A stretch of DNA of 64,000 bases from assembly GCF_041435015.1 (NCBI RefSeq), contig NZ_CP107989.1, positions 1,674,001 to 1,738,000 of the forward strand. Direction: 5' to 3'. Numbering within the stretch: position 1 is the first letter of the stretch; every line of letters starts with the position of its first letter. A program made the translations under genes and the position numbers. This DNA is from Streptomyces canus. Its GTDB lineage: Bacteria > Actinomycetota > Actinomycetes > Streptomycetales > Streptomycetaceae. Below are positions 35,087 through 43,559 of this stretch, in pieces. The notes under the pieces are model-generated. The model was not told the DNA's origin and did no database searches. It worked only from the letters and a program-made list of their open reading frames with translations.

Positions 35087-36030
35087 ACGCCACGCTGCTC
35101 GCCCTCGCCCTCTCCCTGCTCTCGTCCGTCGCCTACGCGGCCGCCGCCGTCGCCCAGGAGCGCCTCGCCTCCCGCAACCCGGGCTCGGGTGTGCTGCGGA
35201 TGCTGAGCTCGGGCGCCTGGTGGGGGTCGGTCGCGCTCAACGCGGCGGCCGCGCTGCTGCACGTCGTCGCCCTCAAGTACGGCCCGCTGACCGTGGTCCA
35301 GCCGCTCGGCGCCCTCACCCTGGTCGCCGCGGTGCCGCTGGGCGCGCGGATCGCGGGGCGCCGGGTCAGCGCGACGGAGTGGCGCGGCACCGCGTACACG
35401 CTGGCCGGCCTCGCCGCGATCCTCGTGGTGGCGTCGGGGTCCGCGCCCGGGAAGGTGCTGAGCACGTCCGAGGCGGTGGCGGTGGCGGCGGTGACGGCGG
35501 CCCTGATCGGTCTGCTGGCCCGCCCCGGCGCCCGGCCCGGTATACGGCACGCGTCGGCGTCCGGGGTCGCCTCGGGGGTGGCCTCCGCGCTCACCCAGAC
35601 CGTGACGGTGGCCGCGACGGACCGTTCCGCGTCACTTCTCAGCGTCCAGGTGATCGGCGTGGCCCTGCTCGTCGCGGCCTTCGCCGCCGGCGGACTCCTG
35701 CTCTCCCAGACGGCCTACCGTGACGGCCTGGGCGCCCCGCTGGCGGTGGTGACCCTGGCCAACCCGGTCGCCGCCGCGGTGATCGGTCTCTCCCTGCTGG
35801 GCGAGAGCCTGCGGGGCGGCGCGGCGGGTGTGCTGCTCGCACTGGCGGGAGCGGGCCTGGCGGCATGGGGTGTGGTGCTGCTGACCCGGATGTCCCCGGT
35901 GCCGGTGGACGACGACCACCCGGTGGCGGCGGTACTGGCACTGGAGCCGTCGACGGCGTCCGTGGAACCGGCGCTGCGGGAGCGGCGTGTGCCCCGGCAG
36001 TCGGAGCCGGGACACCTCACACCGCTGTAG
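35083..36030 (+). CDS. DMT-superfamily (EamA-like) membrane transporter
   Basis: The 315-residue protein has about ten transmembrane helices in two halves, with the EamA-like features KYGPLTVVQPLGALTLVAAVPLGA and PLAVVTLANPVAAAVIGLSLLGE. The C-terminus is a hydrophilic tail of about 45 residues. Its substrate is unknown. It is coupled to the PAP2-type gene and under the same repeat-bearing control region. A functional link with lipid or phospho-alcohol export is inference. Confidence 0.8.
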   Translation: MNATLLALALSLLSSVAYAAAAVAQERLASRNPGSGVLRMLSSGAWWGSVALNAAAALLHVVALKYGPLTVVQPLGALTLVAAVPLGARIAGRRVSATEWRGTAYTLAGLAAILVVASGSAPGKVLSTSEAVAVAAVTAALIGLLARPGARPGIRHASASGVASGVASALTQTVTVAATDRSASLLSVQVIGVALLVAAFAAGGLLLSQTAYRDGLGAPLAVVTLANPVAAAVIGLSLLGESLRGGAAGVLLALAGAGLAAWGVVLLTRMSPVPVDDDHPVAAVLALEPSTASVEPALRERRVPRQSEPGHLTPL

Positions 36031-36036
36031 GGACAC

Positions 36037-36900
36037 TCAGCCGAACCCGCGGGCGTCCTGCTTCAGCGCCGTGTCGACCGTCAGCGCGGTGGCGACGACC
36101 AGGCTCAGCAGCGGCTCGGGCAGCTGGTAGTGGATCTGCAGCACGTAGTTGTCCGCGGTCGTGAACATCGTCTTGGCGAGCCCCTCCCACGTCTTCGTGA
36201 TCCGGGCCACCTCGTTCTCGGTGTGGTCGACGATCGCGAAGTTCCAGGCCCGCCAGTTCTCCGCCTTGATCGCGCCGACCTTCTGCCCGTTCACCATCAT
36301 CGCGAAGTTGATCTTCCCGATCATGTTCTGCTGGACGATCTCACCGACCGGCGAACCGTCCGGACGCTCCACGATCACCCGCGACTTGAAGATCTTCCCC
36401 GGCCGGGTCAGCAGCATGACCGGCTGCCCGTGGGCGTCGCGGATCTCCAGCCTGATCTTCATGAACTGGTCGATGCTCCAGAGGAACCGCACGATCTTCC
36501 GGAAGGCACTCTGCCCGACCTGGGTGACGGAGCCGACCTGGTTGCCGTTCTGGTCCATGACCTTGTACTCGTTGGTCAGCTCGATCAGCTTGGCCTTCTG
36601 GTTGACCACGAGCACCGGCTCGGAGAACAGCGTGCCGCCGCCCGCACCGCCCCCGGTGACCCCGGCCTGCTGCTGCACCTGACGCTGCACACGCGGGTCG
36701 GGACCGGCCGACTGCTGAGGCATCTGCGGTACCTGCTGGACCGGCGGGGCCTGCACGGCCTGAGCCTGGGCCTGCCCCGCCCCCTGCTGGTCCTGGTGGG
36801 TGTGCTGCGTCCACTGCGCCCCGTCCCAGTACCGGAGCGTCTGGGACGCTCCGTGCGGATCGGGGTACCAGCCTGCAGGTGTGTTCGAATGCGTGGTCAC
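36037..36900 (-). CDS. DUF2510 plus LURP-one/scramblase-like protein
   Basis: The 287-residue protein joins an N-terminal DUF2510 module (PAGWYPDPHG, RYWDGAQWTQHTH), a Gln/Pro-rich linker (about 38-85) and a Tubby-like LURP-one/phospholipid-scramblase-related domain (about 90-280; LFSEPVLVVNQKAKLIELTNEYKV, RPGKIFKSRV). The domain suggests membrane-lipid binding; no scramblase activity is claimed. Start is GTG 36900. It ends 6 bp from the convergent transporter gene. Confidence 0.8.
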   Translation of the reverse strand: MTTHSNTPAGWYPDPHGASQTLRYWDGAQWTQHTHQDQQGAGQAQAQAVQAPPVQQVPQMPQQSAGPDPRVQRQVQQQAGVTGGGAGGGTLFSEPVLVVNQKAKLIELTNEYKVMDQNGNQVGSVTQVGQSAFRKIVRFLWSIDQFMKIRLEIRDAHGQPVMLLTRPGKIFKSRVIVERPDGSPVGEIVQQNMIGKINFAMMVNGQKVGAIKAENWRAWNFAIVDHTENEVARITKTWEGLAKTMFTTADNYVLQIHYQLPEPLLSLVVATALTVDTALKQDARGFG

Positions 36901-36963
36901 CGGGGCACACTACCCCGGGACCACTGCGATCCGGCCAGGTGAACGACCGCTCCCACGGCGGCT

Positions 36964-39018
36964 TTACCTGGTGATTACGGCCGGATCGCTCACTCCGGTA
37001 CGCCCGTTCTCGACATGTCCGGCGAATCGCCTGAGGAACGCCGGTTCGGCGTCGGAGGTGACCGTGAGGTCGTACCAGCGACGGCTCTTGCCGAGGCGGA
37101 AGGTGTGCCGGGCGGTGGCGCCGGCCCGCACGGTGAAGGTCCTCGCGGGGTCGCCGTAGCCGCTCACGACCTTCAGACGGACCGTGCCGGAGCCCTTGTT
37201 GGTGAGCGTCAGCTCGATGTCGTCACCTTCATGGCGGGCGGTGGCCTCGGGACCGGCGGTCCCGTTCGACCCCTTGAAGACACGCAGGAAACCGGCCGGG
37301 CCGTGCACGGTCAGGTCGTACGACCCCTTCGAGTACACCGAGTTCCAGGTGTCCGAGACGGTCTTGCCGGCCTCGGTGGTGTAACTCCAGGGCCCGTCGG
37401 CGCGGTTGCCGGAGGTCACCAGGAACGCGCCGCCCGCCTTGGCACCGGAGGCGAAGGTCAGCGTGAATCTGCCGCTCGCCGCGTCCACCGAACCGTCCAC
37501 GTGCGGGGCGTACTTCAGCGGGCGGGCGGGGCGCAGGCCGCGCTCCTGCTTCGGCAGGGCGCCGACGGCGGGCGGGACGGGCACGTAGTCGGGGTGGCGC
37601 TCGCGGTCCGGCGGCTCGTAGCCGTCGGTGCCCGGGAGGGCGACCGGCTTGGTGTCCCTGCGGGAGAAGTCGAAGGCGGAGGTGAGGTCGCCGCAGACCG
37701 CCCGCCGCCAGGGCGAGATGTTGGGCTCGTGGACGCCGAAGCGGGTCTCCAGGAAGCGGATGACCGAGGTGTGGTCGAGCGTCTCGGAGCAGACGTAACC
37801 GCCCTTGCTCCAGGGCGAGACGACGAGCATGGGCACGCGCTGGCCGAGGCCGTAGGGGCCGGCCGGGTGGTTGCCGTCGCCCTTGAACAGGTCGAGGGCG
37901 GGGTCGACCGTGGACTTGCCCTGGGCCGCGGAGCCGGGCGGGAAGGCGGGGACCACGTGGTCGAAGAACCCGTCGTTCTCGTCGTAGGTGATGAACAGGG
38001 CGGTCTTCGCCCACACCTTTGGGTCGGAGGTGAGCGCGTCCAGGACCTGGGCGATGTACCAGGCACCGTAGTTCGCGGGCCAGTTGGGGTGCTCGGTGAA
38101 GGCCTCGGGGGCCACGATCCAGGAGACCTGGGGCAGCTTTCCGGCCTTCACGTCGGCCTTCAGCTGGTCGAAGTAGCCCTCGCCCTTGGTGTGGTCCGTG
38201 CCGGTGCGGGCCTTGTCGTACAGCGGGTCGCCGGGCTCGGCGTTCCGGTACTGGTTGAAGTAGAGCAGCGAGTTGTCGCCGTAGTTGCCCCGGTAGGCGT
38301 CCGGGATCCATCCCCAGGAGCCGTTCGCGTCGAGGCCGTCGCCGACGTCCTGATAGATCTTCCAGGAGACGCCGGCCTTCTCCAGGCGCTCCGGGTACGT
38401 GGTCCAGCCGTAGCCGGCCTCGTCGTTGCCGAGGACCGGGCCGCCGCCCTGGCCGTCGTTGCCCGTGTAACCCGTCCACATGTAGTAGCGGTTCGGGTCG
38501 GTCGAGCCGATGAACGAGCAGTGGTAGGCGTCGCAGATGGTGAAGGAGTCGGCGAGGGCGTAGTGGAACGGGATGTCCTCGCGGGTCAGGTACGCCATGG
38601 TCGTGGAGCTCTTATTAGGGACCCATTTGTCGTACTTGCCCCCGTTGAAGGCGGCGTGTCCGTCGTTCCAGCCGTGCGGGAGGTCCTGGATGAACTGCAG
38701 GCCCAGGTCGTCGGCGTCGGGGCGGAACGGCAGGATCTCCTTGCCGTTCTTGTCCTTCTGGTGCCAGACGGACTTGCCGTTCTCCAGCGTCACGGGGCGC
38801 GGGTCGCCGAAGCCGCGAACGCCCCTGAGCGAGCCGAAGTAGTGGTCGAAGGACCGGTTCTCCTGCATCAGGACGACGACGTGCTCGACGTCCTCGATCG
38901 TCCCCGTGCGGTGGTGGGCCGGGAGCGCGGCGGCGCGCTGGATGCTGTTCGACAGGGCGGTGAAGGCGGTGGTGGCGCCCGCGAGCTGCAGGAATCTGCG
39001 CCGGTTGACGTCGGACAT
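36964..39018 (-). CDS. Tat-exported phosphocholine-type phospholipase C
   Basis: The 684-residue enzyme starts with a twin-arginine signal (NRRRFLQLAGA) and has the acid-phosphatase-like PLC fold: VLMQENRSFDHYFG (about 47-60), ITYDENDGFFDHVVP and LDHTSVIRFLETRFG carry the metal/phosphate ligands. Two C-terminal beta domains (about 500-680) are the usual DUF756-type repeats. It should hydrolyse phosphatidylcholine or sphingomyelin outside the cell. The length matches secreted bacterial PLCs of the PlcN type. It is divergent from an MHS transporter. Confidence 0.9.
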   Translation of the reverse strand: MSDVNRRRFLQLAGATTAFTALSNSIQRAAALPAHHRTGTIEDVEHVVVLMQENRSFDHYFGSLRGVRGFGDPRPVTLENGKSVWHQKDKNGKEILPFRPDADDLGLQFIQDLPHGWNDGHAAFNGGKYDKWVPNKSSTTMAYLTREDIPFHYALADSFTICDAYHCSFIGSTDPNRYYMWTGYTGNDGQGGGPVLGNDEAGYGWTTYPERLEKAGVSWKIYQDVGDGLDANGSWGWIPDAYRGNYGDNSLLYFNQYRNAEPGDPLYDKARTGTDHTKGEGYFDQLKADVKAGKLPQVSWIVAPEAFTEHPNWPANYGAWYIAQVLDALTSDPKVWAKTALFITYDENDGFFDHVVPAFPPGSAAQGKSTVDPALDLFKGDGNHPAGPYGLGQRVPMLVVSPWSKGGYVCSETLDHTSVIRFLETRFGVHEPNISPWRRAVCGDLTSAFDFSRRDTKPVALPGTDGYEPPDRERHPDYVPVPPAVGALPKQERGLRPARPLKYAPHVDGSVDAASGRFTLTFASGAKAGGAFLVTSGNRADGPWSYTTEAGKTVSDTWNSVYSKGSYDLTVHGPAGFLRVFKGSNGTAGPEATARHEGDDIELTLTNKGSGTVRLKVVSGYGDPARTFTVRAGATARHTFRLGKSRRWYDLTVTSDAEPAFLRRFAGHVENGRTGVSDPAVITR

Positions 39019-39186
39019 GAGTGAGGGACCTCTCAATCCTGCGCATCGATGGCCCGAATGTGACGGAAGGTGCGCGCAGCGAGTGTTCCAAGAGCAACAA
39101 ACGTCAGGGAAGGGTGCGGTGGCGCTGATGTGAAAGTCGTGGGTACGGGGGGTGTGGCGGATCTCGATCGGGGGATGGTCGCGATC

Positions 39187-40473
39187 ATGACAGAGACGCA
39201 ACGTCCGGACGCGCCGCCCACAGAACGACCCGTACGGCAGCTCCTCGCCGCCTCCGTGGGCAATGCCGTGGAGTGGTACGACTGGTACGCCTACACGTTT
39301 CTGGCCACCTACATCGCCGGTGCGGTCTTCCCCAAGGGCGCGGACAACTCGCTGGTGCCGCTGCTGTCGACGTTCGCGGTGTTCGCGGTCGGCTTCTTCA
39401 TGCGGCCGGTCGGCGGGCTGCTGATGGGGGCGATCGCGGACCGGCACGGGCGGCGCTCGGCGCTGACGGTCACCATTCTGCTGATGGGCGGCAGCAGTCT
39501 CCTGGTCGGACTGACACCGACGTACGCGGCGGTCGGCGTCCTGTCTCCGGTCGTGCTGGTGCTCGCGCGACTGCTCCAAGGGCTGTCCGTGGGCGGGGAG
39601 TTCGCGGCCTCGACGACTTTCCTGGTCGAGTCGGCGCGGCCCGGCCGACGCGGGCTGTTCTCCAGCTTCCAGTACGTGTCGACGACGGCCGGGCAGCTTC
39701 TCGCCTCCGGGATCGCCACCTTGCTGGTGGACACGCTGAACGAGGGGCGGATGGACAGCTGGGGGTGGCGCGTCCCGTTCGTCCTCGGGGCCGTGCTGTC
39801 CCTGGTCGGGTTCTGGATCCGGCAAGGCGCACAGGAGACGCGCAGCGAGGAGCAGCGGCGGGCGCCGCGTCCCGGGCTCCTTGAGGGGCTGCGGCGCCAT
39901 CCGCGCGAGTCGCTGCTGATCTGCGGGATCACGATGGGCGGCACGATCGCGTACTACACGTGGACGTCGTATCTGCCGACGTACGCCGAGCTCAATGCCG
40001 GTGTCGCCAAGTCGGACGCGTTGCTCGCGGGGACGATCTCGCTCGCCTTCTTCGGGGTGCTTCAGCCGCTCGGCGGGTTGCTGTCGGACCGCTTCGGGCG
40101 CCGGCCGTTGCTGCTGTTCTTCGGGCTGGGCTTCGCGCTGTTGAGTGTGCCGCTGCTGCACGCGCTGCGGGACTCCTTCGCGGTGCTGCTGCTCGTGCAG
40201 TGCGCGGGGATGGTGTTGCTGACCGGGTTCACGTCGATCAGCGCGGCGGTGAACGCGGAGGTGTTCCCGGCGCGGGTGCGGGCGGCCGGGATCGGGTTCC
40301 CCTACTCGCTGACGGTCGCGGTGTTCGGGGGCACGGCACCCTATGTGGGCACGCTGTTCAAGGAGTTGGGCCACGCGGGAGTGTTTCCCTGGTACGTGGC
40401 CGCCCTCTGCCTCGGCTCGTCACTGGTCTATCTGCGGCTCCCGGAGACCGCCCACGGAGAACTGCGCCGCTAG
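39187..40473 (+). CDS. MHS-family (metabolite:H+ symporter) MFS permease
   Basis: The 428-residue protein has twelve helices and MHS hallmarks: SVGNAVEWYDWYAYTF at the start, FFMRPVGGLLMGAIADRHGRR in the 2-3 loop, and GLSVGGEFAASTTFLVE in helix 4-5. The family imports betaine, proline, citrate or oxoglutarate. Possible use of choline-type products from the neighbouring phospholipase is inference only. ATG 39187 was chosen over 39175. Its last 54 bp overlap the convergent isomerase gene. Confidence 0.87.
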   Translation: MTETQRPDAPPTERPVRQLLAASVGNAVEWYDWYAYTFLATYIAGAVFPKGADNSLVPLLSTFAVFAVGFFMRPVGGLLMGAIADRHGRRSALTVTILLMGGSSLLVGLTPTYAAVGVLSPVVLVLARLLQGLSVGGEFAASTTFLVESARPGRRGLFSSFQYVSTTAGQLLASGIATLLVDTLNEGRMDSWGWRVPFVLGAVLSLVGFWIRQGAQETRSEEQRRAPRPGLLEGLRRHPRESLLICGITMGGTIAYYTWTSYLPTYAELNAGVAKSDALLAGTISLAFFGVLQPLGGLLSDRFGRRPLLLFFGLGFALLSVPLLHALRDSFAVLLLVQCAGMVLLTGFTSISAAVNAEVFPARVRAAGIGFPYSLTVAVFGGTAPYVGTLFKELGHAGVFPWYVAALCLGSSLVYLRLPETAHGELRR

Positions 40474-41391
40474 CGCCCGCTTCGCGACCGCCGTGCCCGA
40501 CCTCAGCGCGGCCACCGGATCGGCGGCCTCGTCCAGTTCGATCAGGACCGTGTCCGCGCCGGGCGTCCCGGACATCGCGTCCGCCCAGCCCTCCCAGTCG
40601 ACGATCCCCGTGCCCAGCTCCGTCATGTACGGCTGCTGTTGGGAGTACACCGTCTCGTCGATCGTGAGGTGGACGTCGATCGGGGCGACCGCGTCCTTCC
40701 AGTGGGCCAGGGCGGTGCGCGGGGTGTGGCGCCGGGCCACCGCGACGGGGTCGCCGCCGCCCAGGGCGATGTGGCAGGAGTCGGGGCACAGCCAGACGTA
40801 GCGCGGATCGGTCAGGGCCATGAACAGGTCGATGTCCCGCTCGTACCAGAGGGTGCTGTGCGACTCGGTGTGGAAGGCCAGCCGCACCCCGTACCGGGAC
40901 ACCGCCTCGCCCATCGCGTGCGCGATGTCGGCCATGCGGGTCATGTAGGCGGCGTCGACGAAGAAGGGCGGGCGGGTGCCGTACGTCGCCCTCATCGGCA
41001 GTCCGGCGACGAGGACGTCGGCGCCCACCTCGGCGAGGAAGGCGGCGCGGCGCTCGGCGTCGGCGACGATCGCGGGAAGGTTGTCGCCATGCCGCCAGTC
41101 GGGGGCGTCGCTGTCGCCGACGAAGGCGCTGACGACGGCCAGGCCCCGGCCGGCCAGTTCCCGGCGGAACGCCTCCGCGCTGCCGTAGGCGCGCAGGGCC
41201 GAGTCGATGTCGCCGGGCGCGAACGTCAGCTCGATGCCGGTGACCTCGGTCTCGGCGAGCGTGTCCAGTACCCGCCGCCAGAAGCGGTCCGGATGATCCG
41301 CGGCCCAGTCGCGGACCGCGTCGGCGGAGTCGAGGTCCCAGAATCCGGGGTGGTAGAAGGTGACGACGTCCGTCGCGAAACGGGGGCTCAT
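40420..41391 (-). CDS. TIM-barrel sugar-phosphate isomerase/epimerase-like protein
   Basis: The 323-residue protein is of the xylose-isomerase-like TIM-barrel family (inosose dehydratase, keto-sugar epimerase and C-glycoside-cleaving CarC/DgpC types). Probable metal ligands are Glu in AFHTESH, Asp/His in CPDSCHIALGG, and the late Glu in LIELDEAADP. It is last of eight minus-strand genes, and its ATG overlaps the stop of the deaminase-like gene. With a GMC sugar oxidase in the same operon, action on a 3-keto sugar or glycoside is plausible. Confidence 0.8.
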   Translation of the reverse strand: MSPRFATDVVTFYHPGFWDLDSADAVRDWAADHPDRFWRRVLDTLAETEVTGIELTFAPGDIDSALRAYGSAEAFRRELAGRGLAVVSAFVGDSDAPDWRHGDNLPAIVADAERRAAFLAEVGADVLVAGLPMRATYGTRPPFFVDAAYMTRMADIAHAMGEAVSRYGVRLAFHTESHSTLWYERDIDLFMALTDPRYVWLCPDSCHIALGGGDPVAVARRHTPRTALAHWKDAVAPIDVHLTIDETVYSQQQPYMTELGTGIVDWEGWADAMSGTPGADTVLIELDEAADPVAALRSGTAVAKRALAAQFSVGGLREPQIDQ

Positions 41392-41999
41392 TCCGTTCCC
41401 CCGCGCGCGTTGTAGACGACGACCTCATCGGACTCGTCAATGGCCTTGCGGTAGTTGCGGAACACCGCGAGCGCCTCGTCCCTCAGGACGTCCCCCACGA
41501 CCTCGATGCCACGTGTCTCGAACTGCTCGGCCCAGTCGGAGCCGAGCGGGCCCTCGTCGAAGGTGGTGATTTCCTCGAGTTCCGGGCCCTGACCCGCGAC
41601 CACCAGGCCGCGTACCCCGGACCACATCGTGGCGCCGTAACACTGCACGCAGGGGCGCCAGTTGACGACGAGTTCGTGGGACGGCAGGCCGTCGCCGCCG
41701 AGGTCCCAGCTGCCGGTGGCGGTCTGGGCGAGGCCGAGCGCGACGACCTCCGCGTGCGCGCTGGAGACTCCGGTGGACAGGACGACGTTCACGCCGACGG
41801 AGACGATCCGGCCGGACTCGCGCTCGGCGACGAGCGCGGCGAACGGACCGCCGTTGCCCTCGCGCCAGTTGCGGTCGGCGAGGCGGTGCACGAGACGCAT
41901 CCGGTCCTCGCGGGACGGGACGGCGGCGGGCGCGTCGGCGAGTTCGTCGTCGATCCAGGCGGGCAGGGCCACGTGGTATTCCCTGGCGATGTCGATCAC
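41388..41999 (-). CDS. Nucleoside/guanine deaminase-like protein (CDA fold)
   Basis: The 203-residue protein has the zinc-dependent deaminase motifs: HAEVVAL with the zinc His and catalytic Glu, and PCVQC with the two zinc Cys. The WREGNGGPFAALVAE start resembles guanine or nucleoside deaminases of the CumB/GuaD type. Its place in a sugar-import operon is unusual and suggests an aminated substrate or a nucleoside aglycone. Start is GTG 41999, 21 bp after the GMC gene. Confidence 0.82.
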   Translation of the reverse strand: MIDIAREYHVALPAWIDDELADAPAAVPSREDRMRLVHRLADRNWREGNGGPFAALVAERESGRIVSVGVNVVLSTGVSSAHAEVVALGLAQTATGSWDLGGDGLPSHELVVNWRPCVQCYGATMWSGVRGLVVAGQGPELEEITTFDEGPLGSDWAEQFETRGIEVVGDVLRDEALAVFRNYRKAIDESDEVVVYNARGGTE

Positions 42000-42020
42000 G
42001 GTTCGGTTCCTCTCGGTGGT

Positions 42021-43529
42021 TCAGGTGCGTGCGGTGACGGCACGGGCGGCCCGTACCGCGGTGACGGCGCCGGTCAGGGTGACGTTGGCGGCCATGGCCG
42101 TGGGAACGACTCCGTTGCCCGCCAAGTACAGGTTGTCGAAGCCCCACACCCTGCCGTCCGGGTCGCACACGCTGCTGCCGTCGTCGGTGACGCCTGCCCG
42201 GACCGTGCCGGTGAGATGCAGCGAGGAACCGGGCGGAAGCACCGTGGACTCGGTCGCGGGATCGAAGGGGCCGAACTCCTCGGCGACGGACCGGACTTCG
42301 TCCAGCGCCCGCCGGATCAGCGCGCGGTCGGTCTCGGAGTGGCCGAACTCGACGCGGATGCGGGGCAGCCCGGCCAGGTCGGTCTCCTTCGCCGAGAACA
42401 CCAGCCGGTTCTGCGGGCGCGACTCGACGGGGACGTACAGCGACAGACCGACGGAGTGCGCGAGGGGCCGGCCGGTCCCGTCGACGTAGGTGCGGTTCAT
42501 GATCTGGCCGTGGAAGGGCTGGGCGGGTCCGTTGCACGGCAGCCACAGCGAGTCCGTGCTGAACTCGCCGGTGCGCGGCAGGGGCAGGGCGCCGGGGTCG
42601 AGGCCGAAGCGGTCGAGGTCGAGCAGGACGCGCGCGGTGACGAAGGCGTGCTCGTTGAGGTGGCGGCCCAGGGCCTCGGGGCGGATGCCGGAGGCGTACA
42701 GGAGTTGCGGGGTGCGCAGGGCGTCGGCGCACACCACCACGGCGTCGGCGCGGTGTGCGGACTCGGTGCCGTCGGCGACGCGGCGCAGGCGGGCCCCGGT
42801 GACCCGGCCGGCGTCCCGGTCGAGGGCGGTCACGAGGGTGCCGGTGAGCAGGGTGAAGGCGGGATCGCCGCCCGCTGCGAGGGCCGGGAAGATCGTCCCG
42901 GGTGCCGTGCGGGGCATGGGGCCCGACGGTGTGGGGGTGACGGCCATCGGCATGGGCTGCGGGGCCCGGTCGGCCGGGCCGATGCCGCCGTAGCGTCGGC
43001 GCAGGACGTCGAGGACGAGTTCGCCGACCTTGGTCGGGCCGATCGCCGCGGGGGTGACGGCGAGCAGTCGGCGTGCGGTGTCGAGGTCGGCCGCCCAGGC
43101 GTCGGGGTCGCCGAAGTCGAAGGCCTCGTCCCCGGCGGGCCAGGGTGTGGCGGCGGTCCAGTGGACGCCCATGCCGCCCGCGTTCCAGGCGAGCGCGGCC
43201 TGCGGCATGGCCTCGGCGTCCTCGCCGAAGGCGAGCGCGTGGAACATGCCCGGGGTGAGGTCGGGGAGGCTGCCCGCGACCTCACGGACCACCTCCGCTC
43301 CCGTGTACATGCCCTGGATGCCGGTGGCGACCTTTTCGTTGTAACGGGACCACAGGTCGGGGTCGTCGAGGTCGTGCAGATGCCGCCCCGGCGCACCGCC
43401 GATCGGGCTGCCGCCGTCGGCCATGGTGATGTGCAGCGCCGGATCGCTCTCGCGCAGGAGGCGGGCCACGAGGGATCCCATGATGCCGCTGCCCACGATG
43501 AGGACGTCGGTGCGGGGGATGTGGGTCAA
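42021..43529 (-). CDS. GMC-family FAD oxidoreductase, pyranose/C-glycoside oxidase-like
   Basis: The 502-residue flavoprotein has the Rossmann FAD motif DVLIVGSGIMGS at the N-terminus and the GMC C-terminal block with a His (SSLHLTGTVRAG) and Asn (GNGVVPTAMAANVTLT) forming the catalytic pair. GMHWT-like NAGGMGVHWTAATPW marks the flavin region. Architecture and size match pyranose 2-oxidase relatives that oxidise sugars or C-glycosides at C2 or C3. No signal peptide is present, so it acts after uptake. Translation starts at TTG 43529. Confidence 0.82.
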   Translation of the reverse strand: MTHIPRTDVLIVGSGIMGSLVARLLRESDPALHITMADGGSPIGGAPGRHLHDLDDPDLWSRYNEKVATGIQGMYTGAEVVREVAGSLPDLTPGMFHALAFGEDAEAMPQAALAWNAGGMGVHWTAATPWPAGDEAFDFGDPDAWAADLDTARRLLAVTPAAIGPTKVGELVLDVLRRRYGGIGPADRAPQPMPMAVTPTPSGPMPRTAPGTIFPALAAGGDPAFTLLTGTLVTALDRDAGRVTGARLRRVADGTESAHRADAVVVCADALRTPQLLYASGIRPEALGRHLNEHAFVTARVLLDLDRFGLDPGALPLPRTGEFSTDSLWLPCNGPAQPFHGQIMNRTYVDGTGRPLAHSVGLSLYVPVESRPQNRLVFSAKETDLAGLPRIRVEFGHSETDRALIRRALDEVRSVAEEFGPFDPATESTVLPPGSSLHLTGTVRAGVTDDGSSVCDPDGRVWGFDNLYLAGNGVVPTAMAANVTLTGAVTAVRAARAVTART

Positions 43530-43559
43530 GTGGAGCTCCGTGTACGTGTGGTGTGGGGG

